From NCBI GenBank assembly GCA_946886865.1, contig CAMPJI010000028.1, positions 1 through 27,747 of the forward strand: a stretch of 27,747 bases of DNA, given 5' to 3'. The position numbers and the translations under genes are program-made. Positions 15,893-25,591 of the stretch are shown piece by piece. The stretch comes from an uncultured Lysobacterales bacterium. Lineage in GTDB: Bacteria > Pseudomonadota > Gammaproteobacteria > Xanthomonadales > Xanthomonadaceae. The notes under the pieces are model-generated. The model saw nothing but the letters and a program-made list of their open reading frames with translations. It searched no databases and was not told the origin of the DNA. Each line of letters opens with the position of its first letter. The stretch's first letter is position 1.

Positions 15893-17223
15893 TGACCGAC
15901 CGCGCCGCCACCGCGAACCCGCGCCAGGCCACCCGCCTGGACGCCATTTCCGGCCGCTTCGATCCGTGGCTGCTGGGCCTGGCGTGCGCGATCGCGTGCC
16001 TGGGGATCGTGATGGTCGGCTCCAGCTCGATCGCGATCGCCGAAGGGCTGGACGTCGGTCCGTTCTACTTCCTCGGCAAGCACCTGCTGATGCTCACGGC
16101 CGGCGCGGGAATGGCGTTCTGGATGGCGCGTACCGAGCTGAAGGTGCTCGAGCAGCGCGGCCAGCTGCTGTTGCTCCTGTGCATCGCGTCGCTGCTGCTG
16201 GTGTTCATCCCGGGCATCGGCCACAGCGTCAACGGCGCGCAGCGCTGGATCCGGGTGCCGGGCATCTCGACTTTCCAGATGGTCGAGGCGGTCAAGGTCA
16301 TGTACATCGTGTGGCTGGCCAGCTATCTCAAGCGCTACAGCGAGGAAGTCAGCGCGACGTGGCCGGCGATGCTCAAGCCGATCGGCGTGGCCATCGTGCT
16401 GGTGGTGCTGCTGGCGCTGCAGCCGGACTTCGGCTCGCTCTCGCTGATCCTGGCCATCACCGGCGGCCTGCTGGTGCTGGGCGGCGTCAACATGCCGCGT
16501 ATGTTCGGCCCGGTGCTGGTCGGCCTGCCGCTGCTGGCGGTGGTCGCCATCGCTGAGCCCTACCGCGTGCGCCGGTTGACCTCCTTCATGGACCCGTGGG
16601 CGGACCCCTTCGACAGCGGCTACCAGCTGACCAACGCGCTGATGGCGGTGGGGCGCGGCGAATGGTTCGGCGTCGGCCTCGGCAGCTCGATCCAGAAGCT
16701 GCAGTACCTGCCCGAGGCGCACACCGACTTCATCATGGCCGTGATCGCCGAGGAACTCGGTTTCGCGGGTGTGTGCCTGGTGGTCGCGCTGTTCGCATCA
16801 CTGGTCGGGCGCGCGTTCTGGGTCGGCCTGAAGTGCGCCGAGATGCGCCGCCATTTCTCCGCCTACTGCGCGTTCGGTATCGCCTTGTGGTTCGGCCTGC
16901 AGAGCTTCGTGTCGATCGGCGTGAACCTGGGGCTGTTGCCGACCAAGGGCCTGACCCTGCCGCTGATCTCCTATGGCGGCTCCAGCACGCTGATGAGCTG
17001 CGTCGCGGTGGGGCTGCTGCTGCGTGTGTCCTACGAGCTCGACCGCGCCCAGCGCCAGGTGGCACGCCTGCGTGGCGAGGCGGCGCAGCCGTCCGCCGGT
17101 ACGCCGGCCACCGCCTCGCCGCTGCCCGGCGCGGCGCCGGTGGCGGCCCGTTCGGTCGATACGGTCCGCGGCACCAGCCGCCTGCGCCAGCGCGTCGAGC
17201 CGACGCTGGGGAGGGCGGGATGA
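15892..17223 (+). CDS. ftsW: Septal peptidoglycan glycosyltransferase FtsW
   Basis: SEDS-family polymerase that links lipid II into glycan strands at the septum, paired with FtsI. The 443-aa product has about ten transmembrane helices, SVNGAQRWI after helix 4, [22 protein letters not shown] near 243, [17 protein letters not shown] with the catalytic Asp at 279, and SYGGSSTL near the C-terminus. The usual QP(S/A)E motif reads QMVE (129-132), keeping the glutamate but not the proline. A 50-residue Ala/Pro/Arg-rich cytoplasmic tail follows the last helix. The start overlaps the mraY stop by one base, and the end is an ATGA overlap with murG. Confidence 0.96.
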   Translation: MTDRAATANPRQATRLDAISGRFDPWLLGLACAIACLGIVMVGSSSIAIAEGLDVGPFYFLGKHLLMLTAGAGMAFWMARTELKVLEQRGQLLLLLCIASLLLVFIPGIGHSVNGAQRWIRVPGISTFQMVEAVKVMYIVWLASYLKRYSEEVSATWPAMLKPIGVAIVLVVLLALQPDFGSLSLILAITGGLLVLGGVNMPRMFGPVLVGLPLLAVVAIAEPYRVRRLTSFMDPWADPFDSGYQLTNALMAVGRGEWFGVGLGSSIQKLQYLPEAHTDFIMAVIAEELGFAGVCLVVALFASLVGRAFWVGLKCAEMRRHFSAYCAFGIALWFGLQSFVSIGVNLGLLPTKGLTLPLISYGGSSTLMSCVAVGLLLRVSYELDRAQRQVARLRGEAAQPSAGTPATASPLPGAAPVAARSVDTVRGTSRLRQRVEPTLGRAG

Positions 17224-18332
17224 GCGCGGTCGTCGGCATGCAGCGTCCGGTGATGATCCTGGCCGGTGGCACGGGCGGCCACATCTTCCCGGGCCTGGCC
17301 GTGGCCAAGGCCCTGCGCGAGCGCGGCATGCCGGTGGTCTGGCTGGGCGCGGACGGCGGCATGGAAACACGCCTCGTGCCGCAGCACGGCATCGAGATCG
17401 AGACCATTGCCGTGCGCGGCATCCGTGGCAAGGGCATCGCCACGTTGCTGGCGGCGCCGTTCAAGGTCTGGCGCGCGGTACGGCAGGCGCGCGCGGTGCT
17501 GCAGGCGCGACGGCCGGCGGCGGTGATCAGCTTCGGTGGCTTCGCCGCGGGCCCCGGTGGCCTCGCCGCGCGTCTGGCGCGCGTGCCGCTGCTGGTGCAC
17601 GAACAGAATCGCGCGCCCGGCATGACCAACCGCGTGCTGGCGCGCCTGGCGGAAGAAGTGCTGACCGGCTTCCCGGACACCTTCCCTGACCGCATCGAGT
17701 CGGTGGTCGGCAACCCGGTGCGCGACGAGATCGCCGCCGTACCGGGTCCGGACGCACGCTTTGCCGACCGCGCCGGCCCGTTGCGGTTGCTGGTGCTCGG
17801 CGGCAGCCAAGGCGCGCGCGCGCTCAACGAGTCGGTGCCCGATGCGCTGCGTCGGCTGCGCGGCACCGTCGCATTCGACGTGCGCCACCAGTGCGGCGAC
17901 GCGATGCGCGACGCCGCCACGCAGGCCTATGCCAAGGCGGGCGTCGTGGCCTCGGTCGAGCCCTTCATCGCCGACATGGCCGAGGCCTACGCATGGGCCG
18001 ATGTCGTGGTCTGCCGCGCGGGCGCCCTCACCCTGGCCGAGCTCTGCGCGGTGGGCGTGGGCAGCATCCTGGTGCCGTTCCCGCAGGCGGTGGACGACCA
18101 CCAGACCAAGAACGCGCAATACCTCTTCGACCGCGGCGCCGCGCAGGTGCTGCCGCAGGGCGAAACCTTGGCCGAGCGACTCTCGGCCACGCTGGAAATC
18201 CTCTCCGAGCGTGTCGACCTGCTGCGCATGGCGCAGTCGGCGCGTGCGCTCGCCCAACCCGACGCCGCACGGAAGGTCGCCGCCATCACCCTCGATACGA
18301 TCCAACGCCACACCGCGGGGGCGCGCGCATGA
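17220..18332 (+). CDS. murG: UDP-GlcNAc:lipid I GlcNAc transferase
   Basis: Peripheral membrane glycosyltransferase on the cytoplasmic face that converts lipid I to lipid II. The 370-aa GT-B protein has the first glycine loop [14 protein letters not shown] at about 16-29, [15 protein letters not shown] (second loop), [34 protein letters not shown] (third loop), [11 protein letters not shown] and the UDP-GlcNAc-contact region [14 protein letters not shown]. The start is the ATG in the ftsW stop; a second ATG six codons in (17238) is possible. The end overlaps murC by ATGA. Confidence 0.97.
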   Translation: MSAVVGMQRPVMILAGGTGGHIFPGLAVAKALRERGMPVVWLGADGGMETRLVPQHGIEIETIAVRGIRGKGIATLLAAPFKVWRAVRQARAVLQARRPAAVISFGGFAAGPGGLAARLARVPLLVHEQNRAPGMTNRVLARLAEEVLTGFPDTFPDRIESVVGNPVRDEIAAVPGPDARFADRAGPLRLLVLGGSQGARALNESVPDALRRLRGTVAFDVRHQCGDAMRDAATQAYAKAGVVASVEPFIADMAEAYAWADVVVCRAGALTLAELCAVGVGSILVPFPQAVDDHQTKNAQYLFDRGAAQVLPQGETLAERLSATLEILSERVDLLRMAQSARALAQPDAARKVAAITLDTIQRHTAGARA

Positions 18333-19792
18333 GCGTGACCGTCCGCCGCCGCCTGCAGTACACCGGCGACCTCGCCAAGGCTTTCCCGCGCGTCCACTTC
18401 ATCGGCGTCGGCGGCGTCGGCATGAGCGGCATCGCCGAGGTGATGTGCACGCTGGGCTACAAGGTCTCGGGCTCGGACATGGCCGACAACGCCGTGACCC
18501 GGCGGCTGGTCACGCAGGGCGTCACCGTGCATCGCGGCCATGCGGCCTCCAACGTCCTCGGCACCGACTGCGTGGTGGTGTCCAGCGCCATCAAGGCCGA
18601 CAACCCGGAGTTGATGGAGGCGCACGCACAGCGCATCCCGGTGGTGCCGCGCGCGGAAATGCTGGCCGAGCTGATGCGCTTCAAGCGCGGCATCGCCATT
18701 GCCGGCACGCATGGCAAGACCACCACCACCTCGCTGACCGCCAGCGTGCTCGGCGAGGGCGACATCGACCCGACGTTCGTCATCGGTGGCCAGCTGCTGG
18801 CGGCGGGCTCGAACGCGAAGCTCGGCGGCGGCCAGTGGCTGGTGGCGGAGGCCGACGAGAGCGACGGCAGCTTCCTGCGCCTGACGCCGCAGATCGCGGT
18901 GGTCACCAACATCGACGCCGACCACCTGGAGAACTACGGCGGCGACTTCGCCAACGTGCAGGCGGCGTTCGACGAATTCCTGCATCGCCTGCCGTTCTAC
19001 GGACTGGCGATCCTGTGCATCGACGACCCGGACGTGGCCGCGCTGGCGCAGAAGACGCCGCGCCACGTGATGACCTACGGCTTCGATCCAGCCGCCGACG
19101 TGCGCGCCGAGGACGTTACCCAGCAGGGTGCGCGCATGCGCTTCACCCTGTGCCTGCCCGACGGCACGCGCACGCCGGTGATGCTGGCGCTGCCGGGACG
19201 CCACAACGTGCAGAACGCACTGGCCGCCGCGGCGGTGGGCTGGCAGCTGGGCGTCGAGCCCGATGCCGTCAAGCGCGCCCTGGAAAGCTTTGCCGGCATC
19301 GGCCGCCGCTTCAACCTGCTGGCGCAGGTGCCCACGCCCGACGGCGGGCTTGTCACCGTGGTCGACGACTACGGCCACCACCCCAAGGAGCTGGCGGCGG
19401 TGTTCGAAGCGGCGCGCGGCGGCTGGCCGGACAAGCGCCTGGTGGTCGCGTTCCAGCCGCACCGTTACAGCCGCACGCGCGACCTGTTCGACGAGTTCGC
19501 CGCGGTGCTCTCGGGCGTCGACGTGCTGGTGCTGACGGAGGTCTACGCCGCCGGCGAGGCGCCCATCGCGGGCGCGGACTCGAAGGCACTGGCACGCGCG
19601 ATCCGCGTACGCGGGCGCGTCGACCCGGTGGTGGTGCCCGGCGCCGCCGACCTGTCGAGCGTGCTGCCGGACGTGCTGGCCGACGGCGACCTGCTGTTGA
19701 TGATGGGCGCGGGCGATATCGGCCACGCCGCGCAGCAGCTGGTCGTGACCGGCTTCAGGCCAGCTGCCGACGATGCGGAGGAGGGAGCATGA
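18329..19792 (+). CDS. murC: UDP-N-acetylmuramate:L-alanine ligase
   Basis: First amino-acid ligase of the murein peptide stem; it joins L-Ala to UDP-MurNAc with ATP. The 487-aa protein opens with [17 protein letters not shown] (about 22-38), then [26 protein letters not shown], the P-loop GTHGKTTTT at 126-134, [50 protein letters not shown] and [12 protein letters not shown]. All are MurC-specific rather than Mpl-type. Both ends are ATGA overlaps, with murG and ddl. Its product is the substrate for the step normally done by MurD, which is absent from the cluster. Confidence 0.97.
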   Translation: MSVTVRRRLQYTGDLAKAFPRVHFIGVGGVGMSGIAEVMCTLGYKVSGSDMADNAVTRRLVTQGVTVHRGHAASNVLGTDCVVVSSAIKADNPELMEAHAQRIPVVPRAEMLAELMRFKRGIAIAGTHGKTTTTSLTASVLGEGDIDPTFVIGGQLLAAGSNAKLGGGQWLVAEADESDGSFLRLTPQIAVVTNIDADHLENYGGDFANVQAAFDEFLHRLPFYGLAILCIDDPDVAALAQKTPRHVMTYGFDPAADVRAEDVTQQGARMRFTLCLPDGTRTPVMLALPGRHNVQNALAAAAVGWQLGVEPDAVKRALESFAGIGRRFNLLAQVPTPDGGLVTVVDDYGHHPKELAAVFEAARGGWPDKRLVVAFQPHRYSRTRDLFDEFAAVLSGVDVLVLTEVYAAGEAPIAGADSKALARAIRVRGRVDPVVVPGAADLSSVLPDVLADGDLLLMMGAGDIGHAAQQLVVTGFRPAADDAEEGA

Positions 19793-20748
19793 CCGCCGCG
19801 CTCGCACCGCTGAAGCTCAGTGACCCGGCCGGGTTCGGCCGCGTGGCCGTGCTGATGGGCGGTACCAGCGCCGAGCGCGAGGTGTCGCTGGACTCCGGCC
19901 GCAACGTGCTCGAAGCACTGCGTGCGCGCGGTGTCGATGCCTTCGAGGTCGACGGCATCCCCGCGCTGGTCGATGCCATCCGTGCCGGCAAGGTCGACCG
20001 CGTCTTCAACATCCTCCACGGCAACAAGGGCGGGGGTGAGGACGGCGTGCTGCAGGGGCTGCTGGAAGCCTTGGGCGTGCCGTTCACCGGCTCGCGCGTG
20101 CTCGGCAGCGCGCTGAGCATGGACAAGATCCGCACCAAGCAGGTGTGGCTGGCCGAGGGCCTCTCGACGCCGCGCTACGTGCGCCTCGCCAAGGGTGCCG
20201 ACGTGCATGCCGCGGCGCGCACGCTCGGCCTGCCGGTCATCGTCAAGCCCTCCTGCGAGGGGTCCAGCGTCGGCGTCTCGCGCGTGCTCGACGACGGCGC
20301 GCTGGACGAGGCGGTCGCACTCGCGGCGCGCTACCCGGGCGAAATGCTCATGGAGCAGATGGTGCAGGGCGACGAGCTGACCGTCGCCGTGCTGGCCAGC
20401 GGCGACGGCTACGCCGCGCTGCCGTCCATCCGCATCGTGCCCAAGGGCGAGTGGTACGACTACAACGCCAAGTACATCGCCGAAGACACGCAGTACCTGT
20501 GCCCGGGCCTGGACGGCGACGACGAGCGCGCGATCGGCGAGCTCGCCCTGGCCGCCTTCGTCGCCGCTGGCTGCCACGGCTGGGGTCGCGTCGACGTCAT
20601 GCGCGACCGCGACACCGGCCGGCTGTACCTGCTGGAGGTGAACACCGCGCCGGGCATGACCAGCCACTCGCTGGTGCCCAAGGCCGCGCGCCAGGTCGGC
20701 GTGCCGTTCGAAGAGCTGTGCTGGCGCGTGCTGGAGACGTCGCTGTGA
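19789..20748 (+). CDS. ddlB: D-alanine--D-alanine ligase
   Basis: ATP-grasp ligase making the D-Ala-D-Ala dipeptide used by MurF. The 319-aa enzyme has [14 protein letters not shown] (24-37), the [10 protein letters not shown] loop (77-86), [23 protein letters not shown] (150-164), YDYNAKY (223-229) typical of D-Ala rather than D-lactate specificity, GRVDVM with the metal-binding acid, and [16 protein letters not shown] (282-297). A frame open for almost 1,000 codons runs into this gene, but homology begins only at the ATG in the murC stop. It ends in a GTGA overlap with ftsQ. Confidence 0.96.
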   Translation: MTAALAPLKLSDPAGFGRVAVLMGGTSAEREVSLDSGRNVLEALRARGVDAFEVDGIPALVDAIRAGKVDRVFNILHGNKGGGEDGVLQGLLEALGVPFTGSRVLGSALSMDKIRTKQVWLAEGLSTPRYVRLAKGADVHAAARTLGLPVIVKPSCEGSSVGVSRVLDDGALDEAVALAARYPGEMLMEQMVQGDELTVAVLASGDGYAALPSIRIVPKGEWYDYNAKYIAEDTQYLCPGLDGDDERAIGELALAAFVAAGCHGWGRVDVMRDRDTGRLYLLEVNTAPGMTSHSLVPKAARQVGVPFEELCWRVLETSL

Positions 20749-21566
20749 GCGCGCTGCTGCGCCTGCTGGGTTGGCTGCTGGCGGTGTCGCTGGTGGTGCT
20801 GCCCGTGGTCGCCGTCATCAACGGCTGGGTCGGCAGCGAGCGCTGGCCGCTGCAGCGCCTTCGCGCGACCGGCACGTTCGAGCGCGTCGACGAGGCGCGG
20901 CTGCGCGAAGTGCTGGTGCCGCACGCGCGTGAAGGATTCTTTGCGGTCGACCTCGACGCCGCGCAGGCCGCGGTCGCCGCGCTGCCGTGGGTGGAGTCGG
21001 CCGAAGTGCGCAAGCGCTGGCCGGACGTGCTGGAGGTGACGGTCACCGAGCACCGCCCGTTCGCGCGCTGGGGCGAGGACCGGCTGCTGTCCGAGCAGGG
21101 GCGCCTGTTCCCGGTCAGCGGGATCGAAGTGCCCGCGGGACTGCCGCTGCTCTCGGGCCCCGAGTCGCGCGTGCAGGACGTGGTCGAGCTCTACAACGAG
21201 TCGCGCACGTTGATGGCGGGTGCCGGACTGCAGGTGCGCGAGGTCGAACTCGACGCGCGCGGCAGCTGGACACTCGGCCTGGAAGGCGGCACCGAGGTGG
21301 TCGTTGGTCGCGCCGAAGCGCGCGCCCGCATCGGCCGCTTCGTGCGCCTGGTGCCGCAGCTGCTGGCCCAGCCGACGCAGCGGCTGGCGCGCGCAGACCT
21401 GCGCTACACCAACGGCTTCGCGTTGACGTGGGAGGCGGTCGAGCCGCAGCCCGACCCTGTCGAATCGGGCACCGATGTGGACGCCGGTTCCAACGCATTC
21501 GCTTCCCGTACGACCCCGGCGCCGGGCACCGCATTCCCGGCCGCCGCATCAAAGGCATTGTCATGA
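20745..21566 (+). CDS. ftsQ: Cell division protein FtsQ
   Basis: Bitopic membrane protein linking early and late divisome proteins, partner of FtsL and FtsB. The 273-aa product starts with GTG inside the ddl stop (GTGA). It has a transmembrane helix at about residues 5-28, a POTRA domain ([20 protein letters not shown] split by turns, then [15 protein letters not shown], and [15 protein letters not shown]), and the beta domain ending in [15 protein letters not shown] Pro/Ala/Thr-rich tail of about 45 residues follows. The cytoplasmic segment is only a few residues, against about 24 in E. coli. It ends in an ATGA overlap with ftsA. Confidence 0.94.
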   Translation: MSALLRLLGWLLAVSLVVLPVVAVINGWVGSERWPLQRLRATGTFERVDEARLREVLVPHAREGFFAVDLDAAQAAVAALPWVESAEVRKRWPDVLEVTVTEHRPFARWGEDRLLSEQGRLFPVSGIEVPAGLPLLSGPESRVQDVVELYNESRTLMAGAGLQVREVELDARGSWTLGLEGGTEVVVGRAEARARIGRFVRLVPQLLAQPTQRLARADLRYTNGFALTWEAVEPQPDPVESGTDVDAGSNAFASRTTPAPGTAFPAAASKALS

Positions 21567-22813
21567 ATCGCAAGGGCGACAAATCCCTGATCGTCGGGCT
21601 CGACATCGGCACCTCCAAGGTGGTGGCGCTGGTGGGCGAGTACACGCCGGCCAACGGCGGCCCGGCCCAGCCGATCGAGGTCATCGGCATCGGCAGCCAC
21701 GAGTCGCGTGGACTGCGCCGCGGCGTGGTGGTGGACATCGAGTCGACCGTGCAGTCGATCCAGCGCGCCATCGAGGAAGCCGAGCTGATGGCCGGCTGCG
21801 AGATCCGCTCGGTCTACGCGTCGATCTCCGGCAGCCACGTCCAGTGCCGCAATTCGCAGGGCATCGCGCCGATCCGCGACGGCGAGGTCAGCTTCGGCGA
21901 CCTCGACCGCGTCCTGGAGGCGGCCAAGGCCGTTGCCATCCCGGCCGACCAGAAGATCCTGCACGCCATCCCGCGCGACTACGTGCTCGACGACTCGCAG
22001 GAGGGCATCCGCAACCCCGTCGGCATGACCGGCGTGCGCCTGGAGGTGCACGCGCACCTGGTGGTGTGCGCGCAGTCGGCCGCGGCCAACGTCAGCAAGT
22101 GCGTGCAGCGCTGCGGCCTGCAGGTCGACGACCTGGTGCTGGGCGTGCTGGCCTCCAGCCATGCGGTGTTGACCAGCGACGAGCGCGAACTGGGTGTGGT
22201 GCTGGTCGACATCGGTGCCGGCACCACCGACATCGCGGTGTTCGTGCACGGCGCCATCGCGCACTCGGCCAGCCTTGGCATTGCCGGCGACAAGGTGACC
22301 GAGGACATCGCGCACATGCTGCGCACGCCCACGCCGGAAGCCGAGCAGATCAAGGTCCGCTACGCCTGTGCATTGGCGCAGATGGCGACGGCGGAGGAAT
22401 CGATCCAGGTGCCCAGCGTCGGCGACCGCCCGCCGCGCCGCATGCCGCGCGCATCCCTCGCGCAGGCGGTGCAGGCGCGCTACGAGGAAATTTTCGAGAT
22501 GGTCCAGGCCGAACTGCGCCGCAGCGGCTTCGAGCAGCACGTCCGCGCCGGCATGGTCCTGACCGGCGGCGCCGCGAAGATGGAAGGCGTGGTCGAACTG
22601 GCCGAGGAGATGCTGCAGATGCCGGTGCGCGTGGGCATCCCGCAGCACGTGACGGGCCTGGGCGAGGTCGTTGGCAACCCGGTGCATGCCACCGGCGTGG
22701 GCCTGCTGCTGATGGGCAGCCAGATCGAGAACCCGCGCCGCCCGGTGCTGCCCACGGGGCGCGCCGGCTCCTTCTTCAACAAGCTCAAGAACTGGTACCG
22801 GGGGGAATTCTGA
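21563..22813 (+). CDS. ftsA: Cell division protein FtsA
   Basis: Actin-like ATPase that anchors the FtsZ ring to the membrane. The 416-aa protein has phosphate-1 motif LIVGLDIGTSKVVALVGE near residue 8, the SHS2 (1C) domain including GCEIRSVYASISGSHV, phosphate-2 motif VLVDIGAGTTDIAVF, adenosine motif MVLTGGAAKMEGVVELAE, and the C-terminal amphipathic membrane-targeting helix SFFNKLKNWYRGEF. The ATG at 21563 overlaps the ftsQ stop and has AAAGG eight bases upstream, so it may also be read independently. It is the last gene of the fully overlapping series. Confidence 0.97.
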   Translation: MNRKGDKSLIVGLDIGTSKVVALVGEYTPANGGPAQPIEVIGIGSHESRGLRRGVVVDIESTVQSIQRAIEEAELMAGCEIRSVYASISGSHVQCRNSQGIAPIRDGEVSFGDLDRVLEAAKAVAIPADQKILHAIPRDYVLDDSQEGIRNPVGMTGVRLEVHAHLVVCAQSAAANVSKCVQRCGLQVDDLVLGVLASSHAVLTSDERELGVVLVDIGAGTTDIAVFVHGAIAHSASLGIAGDKVTEDIAHMLRTPTPEAEQIKVRYACALAQMATAEESIQVPSVGDRPPRRMPRASLAQAVQARYEEIFEMVQAELRRSGFEQHVRAGMVLTGGAAKMEGVVELAEEMLQMPVRVGIPQHVTGLGEVVGNPVHATGVGLLLMGSQIENPRRPVLPTGRAGSFFNKLKNWYRGEF

Positions 22814-22926
22814 TGGCCCCGGCACGTTCGATGCGGTCCCGGCAGGCAGGCAGGCGACGACGAAGACGCGGTACCCCGGCAGCAACCCCCACGCACATAA
22901 CTAGCACCATATAAGAGGACTCGGAC
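22814..22926 (+). promoter_or_regulatory. ftsA-ftsZ spacer with ftsZ ribosome-binding site
   Basis: This is the only real gap in the dcw cluster. It holds three tandem CAGG units (GGCAGGCAGGCAGG), then an AT-richer stretch and AAGAGGA about 8 bp before the ftsZ ATG, a strong ribosome-binding site. TATAAG in the same stretch resembles a -10, but it overlaps the ribosome-binding site and would leave no leader, so a separate ftsZ promoter here is doubtful. No terminator is visible. Confidence 0.45.
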
Positions 22927-24168
22927 ATGGCACATTTCGAACTGGTAGAGAGCATGGCCCCGAACGCGATCATCAAGGTGATCGGCGTGGGCGGCGGCGG
23001 CGGCAACGCGGTCGCGCACATGGTCAGCGGCAACGTCGACGGCGTGGAGTTCATCACCGCCAACACCGACTCGCAGGCCATCAAGAACTGCGGCGCCAAG
23101 CTGCAGCTGCAGCTGGGCAGCAACGTCACCAAGGGCCTGGGCGCCGGCGCCAACCCGGAAGTCGGACGCCAGGCCGCGCTGGAAGACCGCGAGCGCCTGA
23201 TGGACGCGATGCAGGGCGCCGACATGGTGTTCATCACCGCCGGCATGGGAGGCGGCACCGGCACCGGCGCCGCGCCGGTCGTGGCGCAGCTGGCCAAGGA
23301 GATGGGCATCCTGACCGTGGCGGTGGTCACCAAGCCGTTCCCGTTCGAGGGCCGCCGCCGCATGCAGGTCGCGCTCAAGGGCATCGAGGAGCTGAGCCAC
23401 CACTGCGACTCGCTGATCACCATCCCCAACGAGAAGCTGATCACCGTGCTGGGCCGCAACGCCACGATGATCCAGGCGTTCCGTGCCGCCAACGACGTGC
23501 TGCTGGGCGCCGTGCAGGGGATTGCCGACCTGATCGTCCGTCCCGGCCTGATCAACGTCGACTTCGCCGACGTGCGCACCGTCATGTCCGAGATGGGTCT
23601 GGCAATGATGGGCACCGGCTCGGCCCGCGGCGACGACCGCGCGCAGGCCGCTGCCGAGGCCGCCGTGCAGAACCCGTTGCTGGACGACATCAACCTGTCC
23701 GGCGCCAACGGCATCCTGGTCAACATCACGGCCGGGCCGGACTTCACGATGGCCGAGTTCGACGAGGTCGGCCGCACCATCGAGGCGTTCGCCTCGGAGG
23801 ACGCGACCGTCGTCATCGGCACCGTGCTGGACCCGGACATGCAGGACGAGGTCAAGGTCACCGTGGTCGCCACCGGCCTGAACCGTGCCGTGGCCCGCCA
23901 GGGCCGCCCCAACGAGCGCGAGTCCGGTCGCGCGGTCAGCCACGTCCAGCTGGTGCGCGACGGCACCACCGGCCTGCCGATCGACGCGGTGGCCGACGGC
24001 TACGCGCCCAGCCACAACGCGCCGCCGGCGGGCTTCGGCCAGCTGCGCAGCCGTTCGGCGGGGGCGTCGGAGGCCTCGGCGCCCTCGTCCGCGCCGGCAG
24101 CGGCGGATTTCGGCGGCAGCGACAGCTACCTGGATATCCCGGCGTTCCTGCGCCGCCAGGCCGACTGA
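22927..24168 (+). CDS. ftsZ: Cell division protein FtsZ
   Basis: Tubulin-like GTPase forming the cytokinetic ring. The 413-aa protein has [12 protein letters not shown] (18-29), ANTDSQAI, the GTP-binding signature GGGTGTG (108-114), the T7 loop NVDFADV (210-216) that completes the neighbouring subunit's GTPase site, and [19 protein letters not shown] variable linker of about 80 residues, rich in Ala, Ser and Pro, leads to the C-terminal peptide [14 protein letters not shown] that binds FtsA and ZipA-type partners. Its own strong ribosome-binding site, instead of the start-stop overlaps used by its neighbours, fits the higher expression expected of ftsZ. Confidence 0.98.
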   Translation: MAHFELVESMAPNAIIKVIGVGGGGGNAVAHMVSGNVDGVEFITANTDSQAIKNCGAKLQLQLGSNVTKGLGAGANPEVGRQAALEDRERLMDAMQGADMVFITAGMGGGTGTGAAPVVAQLAKEMGILTVAVVTKPFPFEGRRRMQVALKGIEELSHHCDSLITIPNEKLITVLGRNATMIQAFRAANDVLLGAVQGIADLIVRPGLINVDFADVRTVMSEMGLAMMGTGSARGDDRAQAAAEAAVQNPLLDDINLSGANGILVNITAGPDFTMAEFDEVGRTIEAFASEDATVVIGTVLDPDMQDEVKVTVVATGLNRAVARQGRPNERESGRAVSHVQLVRDGTTGLPIDAVADGYAPSHNAPPAGFGQLRSRSAGASEASAPSSAPAAADFGGSDSYLDIPAFLRRQAD

Positions 24169-24193
24169 CCGTCCGTCCGAGTCCGTAGTCTTG

Positions 24194-24220
24194 GCCCCCG
24201 GGACAACCCGGGGGCGTTTT
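24194..24220 (+). terminator. Intrinsic terminator of the dcw cluster after ftsZ
   Basis: GCCCCCGGG (24194-24202) pairs perfectly with CCCGGGGGC (24207-24215) around an ACAA loop, followed by G and TTTT (24217-24220). This nine-pair GC stem with a T run, 25 bp after the ftsZ stop, is a textbook rho-independent terminator. Confidence 0.9.
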
Positions 24221-24246
24221 GACCGGCCGATCACGGTCGGCCGGTC
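24221..24246. other. Second perfect hairpin directly behind the ftsZ terminator
   Basis: GACCGGCCGA (24221-24230) pairs perfectly with TCGGCCGGTC (24237-24246) around a 6-nt loop and begins at the base after the terminator's T run. It is followed by AGTTTC only. It may back up termination or shield the lpxC promoter from read-through. No role on the minus strand is evident. Confidence 0.5.
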
Positions 24247-24293
24247 AGTTTCAGCAGCGCGGGTGACACGGGTGGGACGGTGCGTCCTTTCCG

Positions 24294-24322
24294 TTCAGGT
24301 TCAGGCACCTGCGTGGTACTCT
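24294..24322 (+). promoter_or_regulatory. Weak candidate lpxC promoter
   Basis: TTCAGG (24294-24299) and TACTCT (24317-24322) are 17 bp apart, each matching three of six consensus bases. They lie between the ftsZ terminator and lpxC and would give a leader of about 90 nt. The rest of this gap (24323-24420) shows no gene. Confidence 0.3.
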
Positions 24323-24420
24323 TCCGCCGTTTTGAAGCGCCCGCTCCGCCATGGGGCCCGCGCCGCGCCAAGGCCGTTGCCAACACGCATCCACGCACTC
24401 GAAGGCCTGTCCCCCGACCC

Positions 24421-25329
24421 ATGCTGCGCCAGCGAACCCTCAAGAACGTGATCCGCGCCACCGGCGTGGGCCTGCACAGTGGCGAGAAAGTCTTCCTCAC
24501 CCTGCGCCCGGCCCCGGTGGAGACGGGCATCGTGTTCCGCCGCGTCGATCTCGACCCGGTCGTTGAAGTGCCGGCGCGCGCCGACCTGGTCAGCGAAACG
24601 GTGCTGTGCACCGGCCTGAGCTGCGGTCCGGCCAAGGTCCAGACCGTCGAGCACCTGCTGTCGGCCCTGGCCGGACTGGGTATCGACAATGCCTATATAG
24701 AACTGTCGGCGCCTGAAGTGCCGATCATGGACGGCTCGGCTGGTCCCTTCGTGTTCCTGCTGCAGTCGGCAGGCATCGAGGAGCAGGACGCGCCCAAACG
24801 GTTCATCCGCATCATCAAGCCGGTCGAAGTACGGGACGGCGACAAGTTCGCCCGGTTCGAGCCGCACGACGGTTTCCGCATCGGGTTCACGGTCGAGTTC
24901 GACCATCCGGCCATTCCCGCCTCGCAGTCGCGGGCCGAGGTCGAGTTCTCGACCGCCTCCTACGTCAAGGAAGTCAGCCGCGCCCGCACGTTCGGGTTCA
25001 TGCGCGACCTGGAGTACATGCGCGAGCGCAACCTCGGCCTGGGCGGATCGATGGACAACGCGATCGTGCTCGACGAGTTCCGCGTCCTCAACGACGACGG
25101 ATTGCGCTACGCCGACGAGTTCGTCCGCCACAAGATCCTCGACGCGGTGGGCGACCTGTACCTGGCCGGGCATCCGATCATCGGTGCCTACGAGGGCTTC
25201 AAGTCCGGCCACGCCCTTAACAACACGCTGGTGAGGGCACTGATGGCCGAGCGTTCGGCGTGGGAGGAAGTCTCCTTCCGGGGCGACGAGCCGGCCCCGA
25301 TGGTGTTCGGGGCGCCGCAGACCGCCTGA
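24421..25329 (+). CDS. lpxC: UDP-3-O-acyl-N-acetylglucosamine deacetylase
   Basis: Zinc enzyme catalysing the committed step of lipid A synthesis in the cytoplasm. The 302-aa protein has [19 protein letters not shown] at the N-terminus, [15 protein letters not shown] with zinc ligand H78, [25 protein letters not shown], and [15 protein letters not shown] with ligands H237 and D241, then SGHALNN with catalytic H264. The ATG at 24421 matches the family start; the nearest GAAGG is about 15 bp away, so the ribosome-binding site is poor. The position after ftsZ is conserved in gammaproteobacteria. Confidence 0.97.
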   Translation: MLRQRTLKNVIRATGVGLHSGEKVFLTLRPAPVETGIVFRRVDLDPVVEVPARADLVSETVLCTGLSCGPAKVQTVEHLLSALAGLGIDNAYIELSAPEVPIMDGSAGPFVFLLQSAGIEEQDAPKRFIRIIKPVEVRDGDKFARFEPHDGFRIGFTVEFDHPAIPASQSRAEVEFSTASYVKEVSRARTFGFMRDLEYMRERNLGLGGSMDNAIVLDEFRVLNDDGLRYADEFVRHKILDAVGDLYLAGHPIIGAYEGFKSGHALNNTLVRALMAERSAWEEVSFRGDEPAPMVFGAPQTA

Positions 25330-25429
25330 TCCGACCCCGGCGCTCCTGTGGAGCGTGGCGCTCTACCAAGAGACGTACGGGTGCGTCTCCAGTCCTGCGT
25401 GACGCGGGGCACTTCGAATCGGGCGCCCT

Positions 25430-25454
25430 GTCACAGAGGTGAACACCTCGTGAC
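25430..25454. other. Strong hairpin in the lpxC-dciA convergent gap
   Basis: GTCAC-(A)-GAGGTG-AA-CACCTC-GTGAC forms eleven pairs with one bulge. Ten bases later comes a T6 run (25465-25470). A smaller hairpin, GAGACG with CGTCTC (25370-25389), lies closer to lpxC. Either could end or process the lpxC transcript. The remainder of the gap (25471-25591) is unusually AT-rich to about 25510, with TTAACA (25502-25507) and TAGCAT (25528-25533) as weak promoter-like elements too far apart (20 bp) to call. Confidence 0.45.
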
Positions 25455-25591
25455 GGCGTAACGATTTTTTAACCAAATCCTTCTAAAACGCTTCCGAAGC
25501 CTTAACAAACAGGCCGGCAGGCGCCGTTAGCATGCCCCCTCACTTGATCACGGAGCCATCACCGGCATGAACCATGCCAACGGTTTCGCGA

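Noticed and set aside
17761..19788. Open frame of almost 700 codons leading into ddl across murG and murC
   Set aside because: It is out of frame with murG and murC, which have full family motifs; ddl homology begins at 19789 in the murC stop overlap.
17987..19807. Minus-strand frame of about 600 codons antisense to murC
   Set aside because: Same GC-driven artefact, with no domain and no promoter or ribosome-binding site.
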